Shown piece by piece: positions 1 to 10,732 of a stretch of DNA of 64,000 nucleotides (within the stretch, counting starts at the first letter, position 1; every line of letters starts with the position of its first letter). The stretch is from Ephemerocybe angulata (taxonomy: Eukaryota > Basidiomycota > Agaricomycetes > Agaricales > Psathyrellaceae). Location of the stretch: positions 1 through 64,000 of the forward strand of contig JAACJK010000228.1 of assembly GCA_013368325.1 (NCBI GenBank), in the 5' to 3' direction. Position numbers and translations under genes: made by a program. Under the pieces are notes generated by a model that worked only from the letters and a program-made list of their open reading frames with translations, was not told the origin of the DNA and searched no databases.

Positions 1-870
1 TCCCCACTCCCGTTGCGTGCTTCGATTGCGACTTTCCCGAATGGCTGGATGCGGCGAAAGGCTACGAGAGGTCAGTAATGCCCACACAACCGTCGTCACA
101 GCCCGAGTGCCTGAACAAAGGCATGGTCAGCGTGAATCGATAGGTCGAGTGTGAGCGTACGTACCTATGGACAATGCGACGGTGTTGGTGAGTCGACTCT
201 TGGAGCTCGTCGTTGGTATCTATCTAGTCAGTGCCAGAGAAAGATATTGCTTGGAAGTCGACGTAGCTTACCTGGGCCTGTCAACCGATGCTTGAGCCTT
301 TTCTCCACGAGTGAAGTGCTGGCCGCACTCGAGCTCGTCGTGCTCGACAGCGAGCTCGGGCTAATGGTATAGACTAGTCAGTGACCTGAGACGTAGTGTA
401 GACAATTAAAAACTTACTTGAGCGAGTGGAGCCCGTCGTCGTCGTCATGCCGCTGCGAAGCGTGCGGAGCTCGTTGTGGCCGACAGTGAGCTCGACCTAA
501 TGGTAGAACGAATCATTAACCTGACGGAGATGCAGACAAGAAAAAGGGCTTACTTGATTAGAGGCCGTCGTCGTCGTCGAGCTTCGATGAGAGGCGGAGG
601 TGAAAGATGGGGAAAGGAAGGATGAAGCGTGACTGAAGCGGGGAGAAGGTACGTGACATCAGTCACACCGAGGCAGGGGCAAACATCGTACTCACTGCGA
701 GCTCGTCGTCGAAGACAACGACGACGATAATGAGAGCGACGAGCGAATGGAGTAGATGATAGAAATAAGTTAAGAAATAAACATCATGTGAAAATGGACA
801 GAATGTGAAAGGGAAGGAAAGGATGATGGGGGAATGCAAAATCTCGACGCCATCCCCCATCCTATATACC
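1..870 (-). CDS. Candidate intron-rich gene Y, unit A (cut by window edge)
   Basis: Not recognised. Reading the minus strand there is a TATATA box at 863-868, a pyrimidine-rich stretch, then donor-like sites at 695 (GTGAGTACG), 553 (GTAAGC), 417 (GTAAGT), 271 (GTAAGC) and 164 (GTACGT). Acceptors at about 497, 361 and 224 lie behind CTGAC or similar branch sequences. They define mini-exons at 496-418, 360-272 and 223-165. Three of these read motifs of the type [20 protein letters not shown] and TNDELQES, as if exons had been duplicated. Not all exon phases join cleanly and no sure start codon was found, so the model is incomplete. A spliced non-coding RNA is the alternative. The 3' end lies off the window; compare the copy at 7,692-9,230. 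Confidence 0.35.
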
Positions 871-1671
871 CCTCCAATCCGCACACCACCCTTCGCATCC
901 TATCCATTCTATCCGAGCTCACCCAGTATGTTCCGAGCCTTACCCAATCCCCAGCCATCCGCCGAGAGTTATTTCGAGCTAAGTCCCGTCTTTCTACGCC
1001 TTACGTCGCATATCCTCTCCTCCGATTCGCTCACCCCCAAATTTTCCCTGAGGAACGGCATTTCTGACAGCCTTGATGCATCACGTGTGTGTTCTGTCGG
1101 CATGCCAAGCCAGCCTAGCCCAGGAACGGATCTCGTTGAAACGAAGGCATTGAATGAACGGGATGAGGAGGAGAAGGGTGCCGGAATGCAACCGTGCATC
1201 GAAGATCTTGGTCGTCCTGGGATGGGGGATGCACCGGTGAGTAGTGGAGTAGTTACCCCTAACTATGGGTATGTATATGATGGTGCTGGGGTCTCGAGGA
1301 GACCCGTATCCCCTGGTATACGAGGAAAACGGTGTCTAAGGCTTGCGGTTGCCCCGAGCGAAAGTTCAGACATTTGAACAGAGATATTCACTCACGGGGC
1401 TAACAGCTGTCATACTACCGGCTTTATCTAGCTTCTGAATGTACGTTACACGCATAAATCGCACACGATAGTGCCGTGCGTGTGAGACGGCGTTGGCATC
1501 GGTGGACTTGGCCATTCATTGGGGACCGTAATGTAAACTTTGTGCATGCAATTCGATACGTGGGTCCTCCGCACGCGTATCTATTGATAGAATACATCGG
1601 TGTGTTCAAGATACGTGTATACATGTCTGCAATCGTCCGAGAGATTGAAACGCGGTCGACTTTGTCAAATT

Positions 1672-2199
1672 GGGCGCTTATTCCAGAAAATCGTGTTTCA
1701 AGCATCCTGAGTCTATTTCGACACTGGGGACTGCTACATACCCTATTAGTCCCTCTCAAGCTATATAGTCCTCTATAATGGATACATTAGTCAACTAGAC
1801 GTCGCAAAAGCTTGGATTAAACTAGAAGTCGGTCACTCTGTGGATGTGCGCAATCTTCAACATTCACGCGATTACACATGTACTGTGATACTGCTGGATG
1901 CGCATCGCAATTGCTCGTGTACCCGGACCTGATAAGTACCCTCTACTGCATTTAGAATATCTATAATTGATTAGTCCGATGTTTTGAATGAGTCTTCGGT
2001 GCGAGAGCGAGCTTCGCGCTTTTCAACTTGGGAAAGCTGCATTGAGGTTTCCGGAGGACTTGGCCAGTGTTGGCGCGTGGATTTGAGTTCCAGAGCATAC
2101 CCGATTGCTACCACAGTATTTATCGCTCTATATGGCACTCCAAATAACCTTGGATGAGCAGAAATGAGCACAGAAATCGCGCGCGACGATTAAGCGCCC
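1672..2199. repeat. MITE-like segment bounded by GGGCGCTTA / TAAGCGCCC
   Basis: A 528-base gene-free segment starts with GGGCGCTTA (1672-1680) and ends with its exact inverse TAAGCGCCC (2191-2199). The inverted 9-mers recur at several other places in the window, including the ends of a 490-base segment at 36,493-36,982. I see no clear target-site duplication and no transposase, so a miniature inverted-repeat element is only a suggestion. Confidence 0.35.
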
Positions 2200-2210
2200 G
2201 TAGGCGCTTA
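2191..2210. other. Perfect 8-bp palindrome, possible hairpin
   Basis: TAAGCGCC, a CGTA loop, then GGCGCTTA. The same 20 bases are kept in unit B (10,549-10,568) and unit C (19,308-19,327) although flanking bases differ. It lies just beyond the stop proposed for gene X, so it could be a transcript-end structure or part of a mobile element terminus. Confidence 0.5.
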
Positions 2211-2374
2211 GTTTTGCGTTGCGTCATACCCTCGCTTTTCGGACCGTTTGTGTAATTTGAAGAGAATTTATTGACGTAAACGATTCTAAATATGCGACAT
2301 GTGTACGCTACGCCTGCCAGACGCCCCGGGATTGACCGTGGAAGTTGAATGAATGTGCCGTATGAGGCTACACC

Positions 2375-5300
2375 TCAAACTTCGGGGTCAATCCCTGACG
2401 GGCTTGGCCTTCGCCTCGGTGGCGTTTCTGGGAAAGCGACTACGACTAAACTACGGAGGGGCAGTTACGTAGCCGTGTGTGTACTCTATCTTTGTCCCGG
2501 AGGTCAGAACAGGGGATGTCGGAAACCGGAAGCTGGGATGATGAAATGGGCGGGCCCATTGGCTGCGCCACACCTCCGGTGGTCTCTGAGTCGTCAGGGG
2601 ATGTATGTAATTTGTTAGTATTAATCAATTAGTAGACGGAGCGAGCGAACGTACCCTTGGTGATATGGCATCCCGAGGGTGATATGCCGTCCCTAGATTG
2701 AATGTTGCGTCAGAATGATCAAATAGGTAAATAAGGCGTCCGCTTACCGAAATAGATTGAGTCTGTCAGGGTGGGACCGCAGAAACAATTTCCAATCAAT
2801 TACGAGGCTCGAATGAGAGCGAAAAGTGACTTACGAGCTACGAAAAATGGCGGCCCAGGGCAACGGGATATCCGGCGGCGACCTAAATGGGATATATTGA
2901 GTCTAAATCTCGCACATGAGGAAACGACTCACCGGCGACGTAGAGTCGATTTTCGAATATCTACGCACCCTTTCATAAGCGCAAGTCCGAGGTAGCGAGA
3001 GGGAGAGTGACGTACCGTACATTGAATGTCGGACGGTGGAAATAATATCCCAATTGGGATGGCGGCGCAGGAATGGTCGGTCGTCTTGCAGACATGTCGG
3101 TGCCGGGATCGCGAGACCACAACAGAAATGGATCCGCGAGAGGCTTGATGAGCTGGGCTTGGTGATGGTTGTGGTGGGGCTGGGTGCGAGGATGGGCGAA
3201 TTTGGACGAGATTGAAAGGCGCCGTGGTGAATTGATGGATCGTGAGATGGTTCAAAGCGAATGCGAAAGGGGAGACTTACGGGCATAGCGCACATTTCTG
3301 GGCGCTCGCAGCGAGGGTGGACATGGCCCGAATGTATTTTGGCCTTTGTAGAGCCGAGAGGACGATGGCGCGGATCGTGGGGGCTTCGCTCTGCGCGTCG
3401 CGATGACAAATTCACTACAGAAATGAATCCCGTGAGAGGGGCGCAGTGAGCTTGGAGCGTAAATGGGTGTATATGGACTGGCCTGACGAGGTTCGAGCAT
3501 CCGAAGGATGCTCGCAGGATCTTCAGATTGACGTGACGATTATTAGTGTTCTTGATGGCAATGACGGTCAGCACTAAGCCCCAAGGAAATGGGGTAACGT
3601 ACGTGGTGGGCTTGGGAATGTGGGTGTCGCGCTGGCATCCGGGGCTCGGGATGATGACGACGCAACAGAAATGCGTCCGCCGAGCGGCATGGGGAATATG
3701 GATATGGTGGTGAGCTGGTGGAACGACGAGCACAACTGCTGAGACGCACCTCGGATATTCCAGTCCACTGAGCCCGCGAAACATCCCAGAACATCCCTAA
3801 ATGCGAAGGTATTGACTAATTCGTCCGAGCGCGGCGAGCGCCGCAGTCGCGCTGGCATTCGGTCGGGATGATGAATACACGACAGAAATTTATCCGCCGA
3901 GCGGCCTGTGTGTAGCTTAGACGCAAAGCACCCATGAGATACGCACCGTAGTAGGGATCTGGGTCTTGCGCTGGCGGTTGGGGAGCCGGGATGACGAAGA
4001 GGCAATAGAAATTCGTCCGCCGAGCGACGTGTGCGTGTGCGTCAGGTCCCAAGACACGAAGTATTGGAGAATATGATACGCACCGTAGCCCATTCTAGCC
4101 CACTGAGCCCCTCCAAGGCGACGCGCTCAAAGTTAGACCTGGGTGCGGCGAGCGCCGAGGTCGCTCGCCGGTCCTGTTACAAGACAAGTGAACCCGTGAG
4201 CTGCATTGAGAGAAAAGCTATACGCACCATGGTATGTCGTCCGCGCCCAACGTGACCGACGAAGTAGCAACAGAAATGAATCCGGTCACCGGCGCTGTCG
4301 AGCAATGTGAGTGTCGAGTATTGCAATTGGAGCCTTGGGCGACGTACTGAGGTGAGCGACGAGCCGACATGATATATCGTCTCCGGGAACGGGGTGGGAG
4401 GTCGGAAGGACGGTGTAGGGAGCTTGGAGGGAAACGGGGGATGTGGGGGTAAGGGAGAGAAAGGGATGATTCTGACAGAGTGCTGGCCGCAGGGTCCATG
4501 CACGGGCGGAACTCGGCAAACTGTAAAGCTGAATTGATCAGCGAATGTATACGGGAGATGGGTCCGAGCTATGGCTGTGCGGGCAGTCTAAGGCATCATT
4601 CCGTTGTGTGTGCCCGCTGTCACGGGGATGGACTTGTCGTATTCTGAGTCGCCCAAGGTGGTCAACCACTCAGACGAGCCGCGAAGTATGTTAGCTTCTT
4701 TCTAATTATAATAGCCAATTCGTAGAGCACTGTAATATTGAATATAGTCTAATACCAGCCCCCAGGCATGAAGCCAGAGATAATGGCTTTACGCAATTGA
4801 GCCGAGAGTGCGGAATGTTGCAGGGTCGCATCAAGTGCAATAAGCCTCGTAATCGTAAGCCCGGTGAGTCAAATGCGGTCTCCCACACGCATGCCCGACA
4901 TATGTGGTGCCTCCAAGGATTATTGTCTCAGAGAAGGTGCATTTCAGGAAAGTAGAAATAACTTGGTACGCCTATATATCACAGCCAGACAGTAGAACAC
5001 AAATGCGCAAGAGGATAGTCCAAGCAAAGTTAATATTGATGGACGAGTGTCTACGTAAGAGTCTAACTATCGCATCAAGTGCAATAAACTCGTAAGCAAT
5101 TCGTAAGTCGTAAACGCGGCTAGTCAATGCGGTCTCTCACACGCATTCCAGACATATGTGTTGCCTCCACAAATTGTAGTCGTAGACCAGGCGCAGGCGC
5201 ATATCTAAAAAGTGGAAAATGACTTCGCACATCTCTATACTACAGCGAGACGCGAGAACGCAAATGCGCAAGAGAATAGTCCAAGCAAAGGCAACATATT

Positions 5301-5505
5301 GATGGATACCCGAAGCTAACGCCGAAAATGGCACGCGAAATGACTTGGCACAGCAACGTCTCGTATCCCCGGGGCATGTTTGTTGAATGCCAGCACGCGT
5401 TCCGACAAACAATGCCCGCACAGAGGGGTATATAACCTGGGTAGAATAATGCTTACCGCCCCAGTCCGCCTCGCTGCCGTCCCTGCCCTCCGCCCCTCCG
5501 CCCAT
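2375..5505 (-). CDS. Candidate intron-rich gene X, unit A
   Basis: Not recognised. A TATA-like GGGGTATACAAG (about 5,599-5,609) precedes an ATG at 5,505. It opens with MGGGAEGRDGSEADWG and meets a GTAAGC donor. The start is conserved in unit C as MGGGADGRDGSKASWG. Downstream on the minus strand come many short segments with GTGCGT/GTACGT donor-like sites and six copies of a ~40-bp motif (see 3,111-4,297). A conserved last exon ends ...PSPSGIDPEV at 2,375. In unit A this last exon carries a one-base loss near 2,459 compared with B. Exon phases were not solved, and codon conservation between units is not convincing, so a spliced non-coding transcript remains possible. It is divergent from NDUFV1. 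Confidence 0.3.
3111..4297 (-). repeat. Six diverged copies of a ~40-bp motif in gene X, unit A
   Basis: Copies lie near 3,111-3,145, 3,401-3,441, 3,650-3,692, 3,866-3,907, 3,990-4,031 and 4,254-4,297. On the minus strand the core is close to GCGGACGCATTTCTGT followed by a TCATC-type tail. Most copies are flanked by a donor-like GTGCGTA or GTACGT on the same strand, and several are followed by GAATGCCAG-type acceptors. This suggests that the motif rides in repeated introns or repeated intron-exon units. Confidence 0.6.
4828..5310. repeat. Two-copy tandem repeat, ~244-bp period
   Basis: The sequence GCATCAAGTGCAATAA starts at 4,828 and again at 5,072. Later blocks, for example GAATGCGGTCTCTCA-like, ACATATGTG-TGCCTCCA and AAATGCGCAAGAG-ATAGTCCAAGCAAAG, also recur at this spacing with substitutions. 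It lies within candidate gene X. No coding role was seen. Confidence 0.6.
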
Positions 5506-5664
5506 TCACCTCTCGCTGCCGTCGCCGTTGCTCCTCTGGTTGTGTCGCTATGTCACCAACCTGGGGGAATTTATCCCCGCATCCCTGCCCTCTGCCCCTT
5601 GTATACCCCGTAGATTACCCTCCCCCTTAGCGTACATGTTGTAGTCAGTAGATAGCCCTCTTTC

Positions 5665-5710
5665 GGCTCCGGTGTGCAGGGGGACGTATGTCCCTCTGCG
5701 CGCCGGGGCC
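5665..5710 (+). other. Conserved 21-bp hairpin upstream of NDUFV1, unit A
   Basis: Left arm 5,665-5,685, GTAT loop, right arm 5,690-5,710. All 21 positions pair if G-T (G-U in RNA) wobbles are allowed, with four wobbles. The wobble direction fits a plus-strand transcript. It lies about 260 bases upstream of the NDUFV1 ATG. A related hairpin with a different loop and stem bases stands at the same place in unit C (22,795-22,833). It could be a 5'-leader structure; no known riboswitch class is recognised. Confidence 0.6.
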
Positions 5711-5966
5711 ACGATGAAAGAGGGTGTGGGAAAATGGACCTATGACATTTTGCTGAAAGTTCGTTCCATGAGCACAGCCACAGCCAAATCGATAGCCTGG
5801 CTCGAGCTGAAAGGCATCGCTCAGTGTGTGCCAGAACGAGCACAGTGGCTGAAGCTGATGGGCCAAACATGGCCACAACAGCAGGCGAGGCGCTTACATA
5901 ACGCATCACCCGAAAAAGTCCGCCGCGGTGTCGAACGATCCAGCTCACAGCGCGACGACGAGCACC

Positions 5967-7558
5967 ATGTACCGCGCGTCGTCAAAATCGCTGCTGCGTG
6001 CAGCAGCCACAGCCTCCAGTACGTCATGCCTTCTCTCCTGTTCTCCCTGGTACGACGGTGGAGCAGACTCGCTGACGACGAGACTTCCTCTGCAGACGTC
6101 GCCCGCCCCTTCCGCGGCGCCAAACTGCGAAACAACGCCCGCGGCCTCGCGACGGTCACGGACACGCCCGTGCGCCGCTACGGCGGGCTCAAGGACCAGG
6201 ACAGGATCTTCACCAACGCCTACTGCAGGCACGACCATGGCATCAAGGGTGCCCAGGTGCGTTCGCTTCCTCCTCCATCCGTCCAAATGCTCATACTACG
6301 ACAGTCCCGCGGCGACTGGCACAAGACGAAGGAAATCCTGCTCAAGGGCGACGCGTGGATCATCCAGACGATCAAGGACTCGGGCCTGCGCGGCCGTGGA
6401 GGCGCTGGGTTCCCTAGTGGACTCAAGTGGAGTTTCATGAACAAGCCGAACTGGCAGGCCGATCCTCGGTGCGTCCGTCCATCCCTCTTCCTTCCCTCCC
6501 TCCCTCTTCCCTCCCTTCCTTGCACTGTCCCTCCACTGCTCGCTCCCTCCCCCTACCCCACACCACACTGACTAACACCCCCCACAGCCCCCGCTACCTC
6601 GTCATCAACGCCGACGAGGGCGAACCCGGCACCTGCAAAGACCGCGAAATCCTGCGCGGCGACCCGCACAAGCTCATCGAGGGCTGCCTCGTCGCCGGCC
6701 GCGCCATGAACGCCTCCGCCGCCTACATCTACATCCGCGGCGAGTTCTACCAAGAGGCCTCGCACGTCCAGCAGGCCATCAACGAGGCCTACGCCGCCGG
6801 CTTCCTAGGCAAGAACGCCTGCGGTTCCGGCTACGATTTTGATGTGTATGTGCATCGGGGCGCGGGGCGTATATTTGCGGGGAGGAGACGGCGCTTATTG
6901 AGAGCATCGAGGGCAAGCAGGGGAAGCCGAGGTTGAAGCCGCCGTTCCCCGCGGACGTGGGCTTGTTTGGGTGTCCGACGACGGTAGCGAATGTGGAGAC
7001 GGTCGCTGTTGCGCCGACGATTTGTCGCCGGGGGAGCGCGTGGTTCGCGGGCTTTGGGCGGGCGAGGAACGAGGGCACGAAGCTTTATTGTATTAGTGGG
7101 CATGTGATGAATCCGTGTGTTGTGGAGGAGGAGATGAGCATCCCGTTGAAGGAGCTCATTGAGAGGCATTGTGGGGGTGTTAGGGGCGGGTGGGATAATC
7201 TTTTGGGGATTATTCCGGGGGCTCGAGTGTGCCGGTTATTCCCAAAGACGTTTGTGCGGAGGTTCTGTGCGTATTCCCATCTCACTCTCAATAGCTTTCA
7301 ACTGACGCTGTATAGGATGGACTACGACTCGCTCAAGGACGCGCAGACGGGTCTCGGCACGGGCGCCGTGATCGTCATGGACAAGTCCACGGACATCGTC
7401 TCCGCCATCGCGCGCTTCGCCGACTTTTACAAGCACGAGTCGTGCGGGCAGTGCACGCCGTGTCGCGAGGGGACGACCTGGATGAAGAAGATGATGGACC
7501 GCATGGTCGAGGGGAGGGCGCATGAGAGGGAGATTGATATGTTGTTGCAGTGGCACAG
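5967..7558 (+). pseudogene. NDUFV1: NDUFV1 copy A: frameshifted and 3'-truncated
   Basis: Exons 5,967-6,018, 6,096-6,256, 6,305-6,468, 6,588-7,266 and 7,316-7,558 match the intact copy at 23,034-24,979. Exon 4 is 679 bases instead of 681. One G is missing in the run 6,864-6,867 and another in 7,217-7,221, each shifting the frame. Other changes are AAG to CCT just before the exon 3/4 junction (Lys to Pro) and Asn to Met in the GHVNNP segment. The last exon, with the fourth cysteine ligand of cluster N3, is missing; exon 5 ends in LLQWHR and meets a GTACGT donor. As written it cannot make a working complex I subunit. The two G losses could be sequencing errors, but the 3' loss is shared with copy B and is real. 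Confidence 0.85.
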
Positions 7559-7691
7559 GTACGTCTCCGGTTCTCAAACTCCCCTCTCGCCGAACCCATG
7601 TATATTATCATATCTACTACATAATATACACCTGTTTACTCTACCCCTCCCTCTACGCAACGAGACGTGAATCGAGAGACGAGCCGACGAC

Positions 7692-9230
7692 TCAAAACAC
7701 CGGCCGCACGGTGACTGCGGGCTCTTGCAGGCTTAAGCCTGAGAGCGGGATCTTGAGTGCGGCGGATGCGACGCCTTCGTCGCGTCGGCTGTTCTGTCAG
7801 ATGGTAAGTGTGTGTGTGAGTAGTCTGTATTCGATTTCAGCAAATACACGCACCCAAATCCATCCCACCACCACGACCGAGAGTTTGTGAACTCCGGCAC
7901 GTCTGCGAAGTACATCGTCATTTCAAGACTGCGTAGAGAGACTCACGATGGCACCAGACCCATCCCTCGCTCGCCACGGCATCTCGAGAACGACTTGAAG
8001 CGGCCGGGGTGTCGAAACGGCGATCCTGAGGCACGGACGGGCTTCGTTTCGAGGCGCTAGACTCGATCGCGGCTTGCTGGTGCTCCGGGTGAGTGCGCGC
8101 TATGCGCGGACCAACTCGTTGGCCCAGACGTCGTGTACACTGCGGGAGAGATGGAATGGGTCAGTGAGGTGTAATTGGCCATAGGTGGCGAGGTACGCAC
8201 GTAGTTCGGTCTTTCAACGATTCTTACCCCGTAGACTCGTTCCCCGGCACTCCGTTAATGTATGGCATGGATCTATATGACACAATGAGTGCGTCAGTGT
8301 CGAGGCAGTCGTGGAAATGAGCTCGACTTACCGATTTTCGCCATAATCTCCCCACTCCCGTTGCGTGCTTCGATTGCGACTTTCCCGAATGGCTGGATGC
8401 GGCGAAAGGCTACGAGAGGTCAGTAATGCCCCACACAACCGTCGTCACAGCCCGAGTGCCTGAACAAAGGCATGGTCAGCGTGAATCGATAGGTCGAGTG
8501 TGAGCGTACGTACCTATGGACAATGCGACGGTGTTGGTGAGTCGACTCTTGGAGCTCGTCGTTGGTATCTATCTAGTCAGTGCCAGAGAAAGATATTGCT
8601 TGGAAGTCGACGTAGCTTACCTGGGCCTGTCAACCGATGCTTGAGCCTTTTCTCCACGAGTGAAGTGCTGGCCGCACTCGAGCTCGTCGTGCTCGACAGC
8701 GAGCTCGGGCTAATGGTATAGACTAGTCAGTGACCTGAGACGTAGTGTAGACAATTAAAAACTTACTTGAGCGAGTGGAGCCCGTCGTCGTCGTCATGCC
8801 GCTGCGAAGCGTGCGGAGCTCGTTGTGGCCGACAGTGAGCTCGACCTAATGGTAGAAACGAATCATTAACCTGAGACGGAGATGCAGACAAGAAAAAGGG
8901 CTTACTTGATTAGAGGCCGTCGTCGTCGTCGAGCTTCGATGAGAGGCGGAGGTGAAAGATGGGGGAAAGGAAGGATGAAGCGTGACTGAAGCGGGGAGAA
9001 GGTACGTGACATCAGTCACACCGAGGCAGGGGCAAACATCGTACTCACTGCGAGCTCGTCGTCGAAGACAACGACGACGATAATGAGAGCGACGAGCGAA
9101 TGGAGTAGATGATAGAAATAAGTTAAGAAATAAACATCAATGTGAAAATGGACAGAATGTGAAAGGGAAGGAAAGGATGATGGGGGAATGCAAAATCTCG
9201 ACGCCATCCCCCCATCCTATATACCCCTCC
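7692..9230 (-). CDS. Candidate intron-rich gene Y, unit B
   Basis: Second copy of gene Y, spanning the point where the window's first base recurs. TATATA at 9,218-9,223. The same mini-exons as in unit A follow, then a long exon around 8,125-7,953 reading ...[13 protein letters not shown] and [16 protein letters not shown], ending at a GTGAGTCTC donor. A last exon reads ALKIPLSGLSLQEPAVTV and stops at 7,692. The same frame is kept in unit C, which argues for coding. Compared with C the last exon has an extra T that brings the stop forward. Function unknown. It is tail-to-tail with truncated NDUFV1 copy A, about 130 bases apart. Confidence 0.4.
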
Positions 9231-10026
9231 AATCCGCACACCACCCTTCGCATCCTATCCATTCTATCCGAGCTCACCCAGTATGTTCCGAGCCTTACCC
9301 AATCCCCAGCCATCCGCCGAGAGTTATTTCGAGCTAAGTCCCGTCTTTCTACGCCTTACGTCGCATATCCTCTCCTCCGATTCGCTCACCCCCAAATTTT
9401 CCCTGAGGAACGGCATTTCTGACAGCCTTGATGCATCACGTGTGTGTTCTGTCGGCATGCCAAGCCAGCCTAGCCCAGGAACGGATCTCGTTGAAACGAA
9501 GGCATTGAATGAACGGGATGAGGAGGAGAAGGGTGCCGGAATGCAACCGTGCATCGAAGATCTTGGTCGTCCTGGGATGGGGGATGCACCGGTGAGTAGT
9601 GGAGTAGTTACCCCTAACTATGGGTATGTATATGATGGTGCTGGGGTCTCGAGGAGACCCGTATCCCCTGGTATACGAGGAAAACGGTGTCTAAGGCTTG
9701 CGGTTGCCCCGAGCGAAAGTTCAGACATTTGAACAGAGATATTCACTCACGGGGCTAACAGCTGTCATACTACCGGCTTTATCTAGCTTCTGAATGTACG
9801 TTACACGCATAAATCGCACACGATAGTGCCGTGCGTGTGAGACGGCGTTGGCATCGGTGGACTTGGCCATTCATTGGGGACCGTAATGTAAACTTTGTGC
9901 ATGCAATTCGATACGTGGGTCCTCCGCACGCGTATCTATTGATAGAATACATCGGTGTGTTCAAGATACGTGTATACATGTCTGCAATCGTCCGAGAGAT
10001 TGAAACGCGGTCGACTTTGTCAAATT

Positions 10027-10557
10027 GGGCGCTTATTCCAGAAAATCGTGTTTCAAGCATCCTGAGTCTATTTCGACACTGGGGACTGCTATACATACCC
10101 TATTAGTCCCTCTCAAGCTATATAGTCCTCTATAATGGATACATTAGTCAACTAGACGTCGCAAAAGCTTGGATTAAACTAGAAGTCGGTCACTCTGTGG
10201 ATGTGCGCAATCTTCAACATTCACGCGATTACACATGTACTGTGATACTGCTGGATGCGCATCGCAATTGCTCGTGTACCCGGACCTGATAAGTACCCTC
10301 TACTGCATTTAGAATATCTATAATTGATTAGTCCGATGTTTTGAATGAGTCTTCGGTGCGAGAGCGAGCTTCGCGCTTTTCAACTTGGGAAAGCTGCATT
10401 GAGGTTTCCGGAGGACTTGGCCAGTGTTTGGCGCGTGGATTTGAGTTCCAGAGCATACCCGATTGCTACCACAGTATTTATCGCTCTATATGGCACTCCA
10501 AATAACCTTGGATGAGCAGAAATGAGCACAGAAATCGCGCGCGACGATTAAGCGCCC
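10027..10557. repeat. MITE-like segment, unit B
   Basis: Unit B equivalent of 1,672-2,199: GGGCGCTTA at 10,027-10,035 and TAAGCGCCC at 10,549-10,557, with the 20-base palindrome at 10,549-10,568. Nothing coding was seen in it. Confidence 0.35.
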
Positions 10558-10732
10558 GTAGGCGCTTAGTTTTGCGTTGCGTCATACCCTCGCTTTTCGG
10601 ACCGTTTGTGTAATTTGAAGAGAATTTATTGACGTAAACGATTCTAAATATGCGACATGTGTACGCTACGCCTGCCAGACGCCCCGGGATTGACCGTGGA
10701 AGTTGAATGAATGTGCCGTATGAGGCTACACC

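Larger units (their letters stand above)
1..7558. repeat. Tandem unit A (left end outside window)
   Basis: Leftmost of three tandem copies of a block made of gene Y (minus), gene X (minus) and NDUFV1 (plus). The first base matches 8,349, giving an offset of 8,348. From the left edge to about 6,245 I saw essentially no substitutions against unit B, only small indels, nearly all one-base losses in unit A. To the right, true substitutions appear. The unit ends inside NDUFV1 exon 5. The start of the unit, by analogy with 7,559, lies left of the window. Confidence 0.9.

Noticed and set aside
2903..3784. 293-codon minus-strand open frame in unit A
   Set aside because: It is open only in unit A because of one-base losses; the same frame is broken in B and C. 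It runs across the repeated motif array.
5672..6571. 299-codon plus-strand open frame covering the NDUFV1 5' region
   Set aside because: It runs through the leader, intron 1 and exons 2-3 of NDUFV1. The part matching the family is explained by the spliced gene; the rest is unspliced intron and leader.
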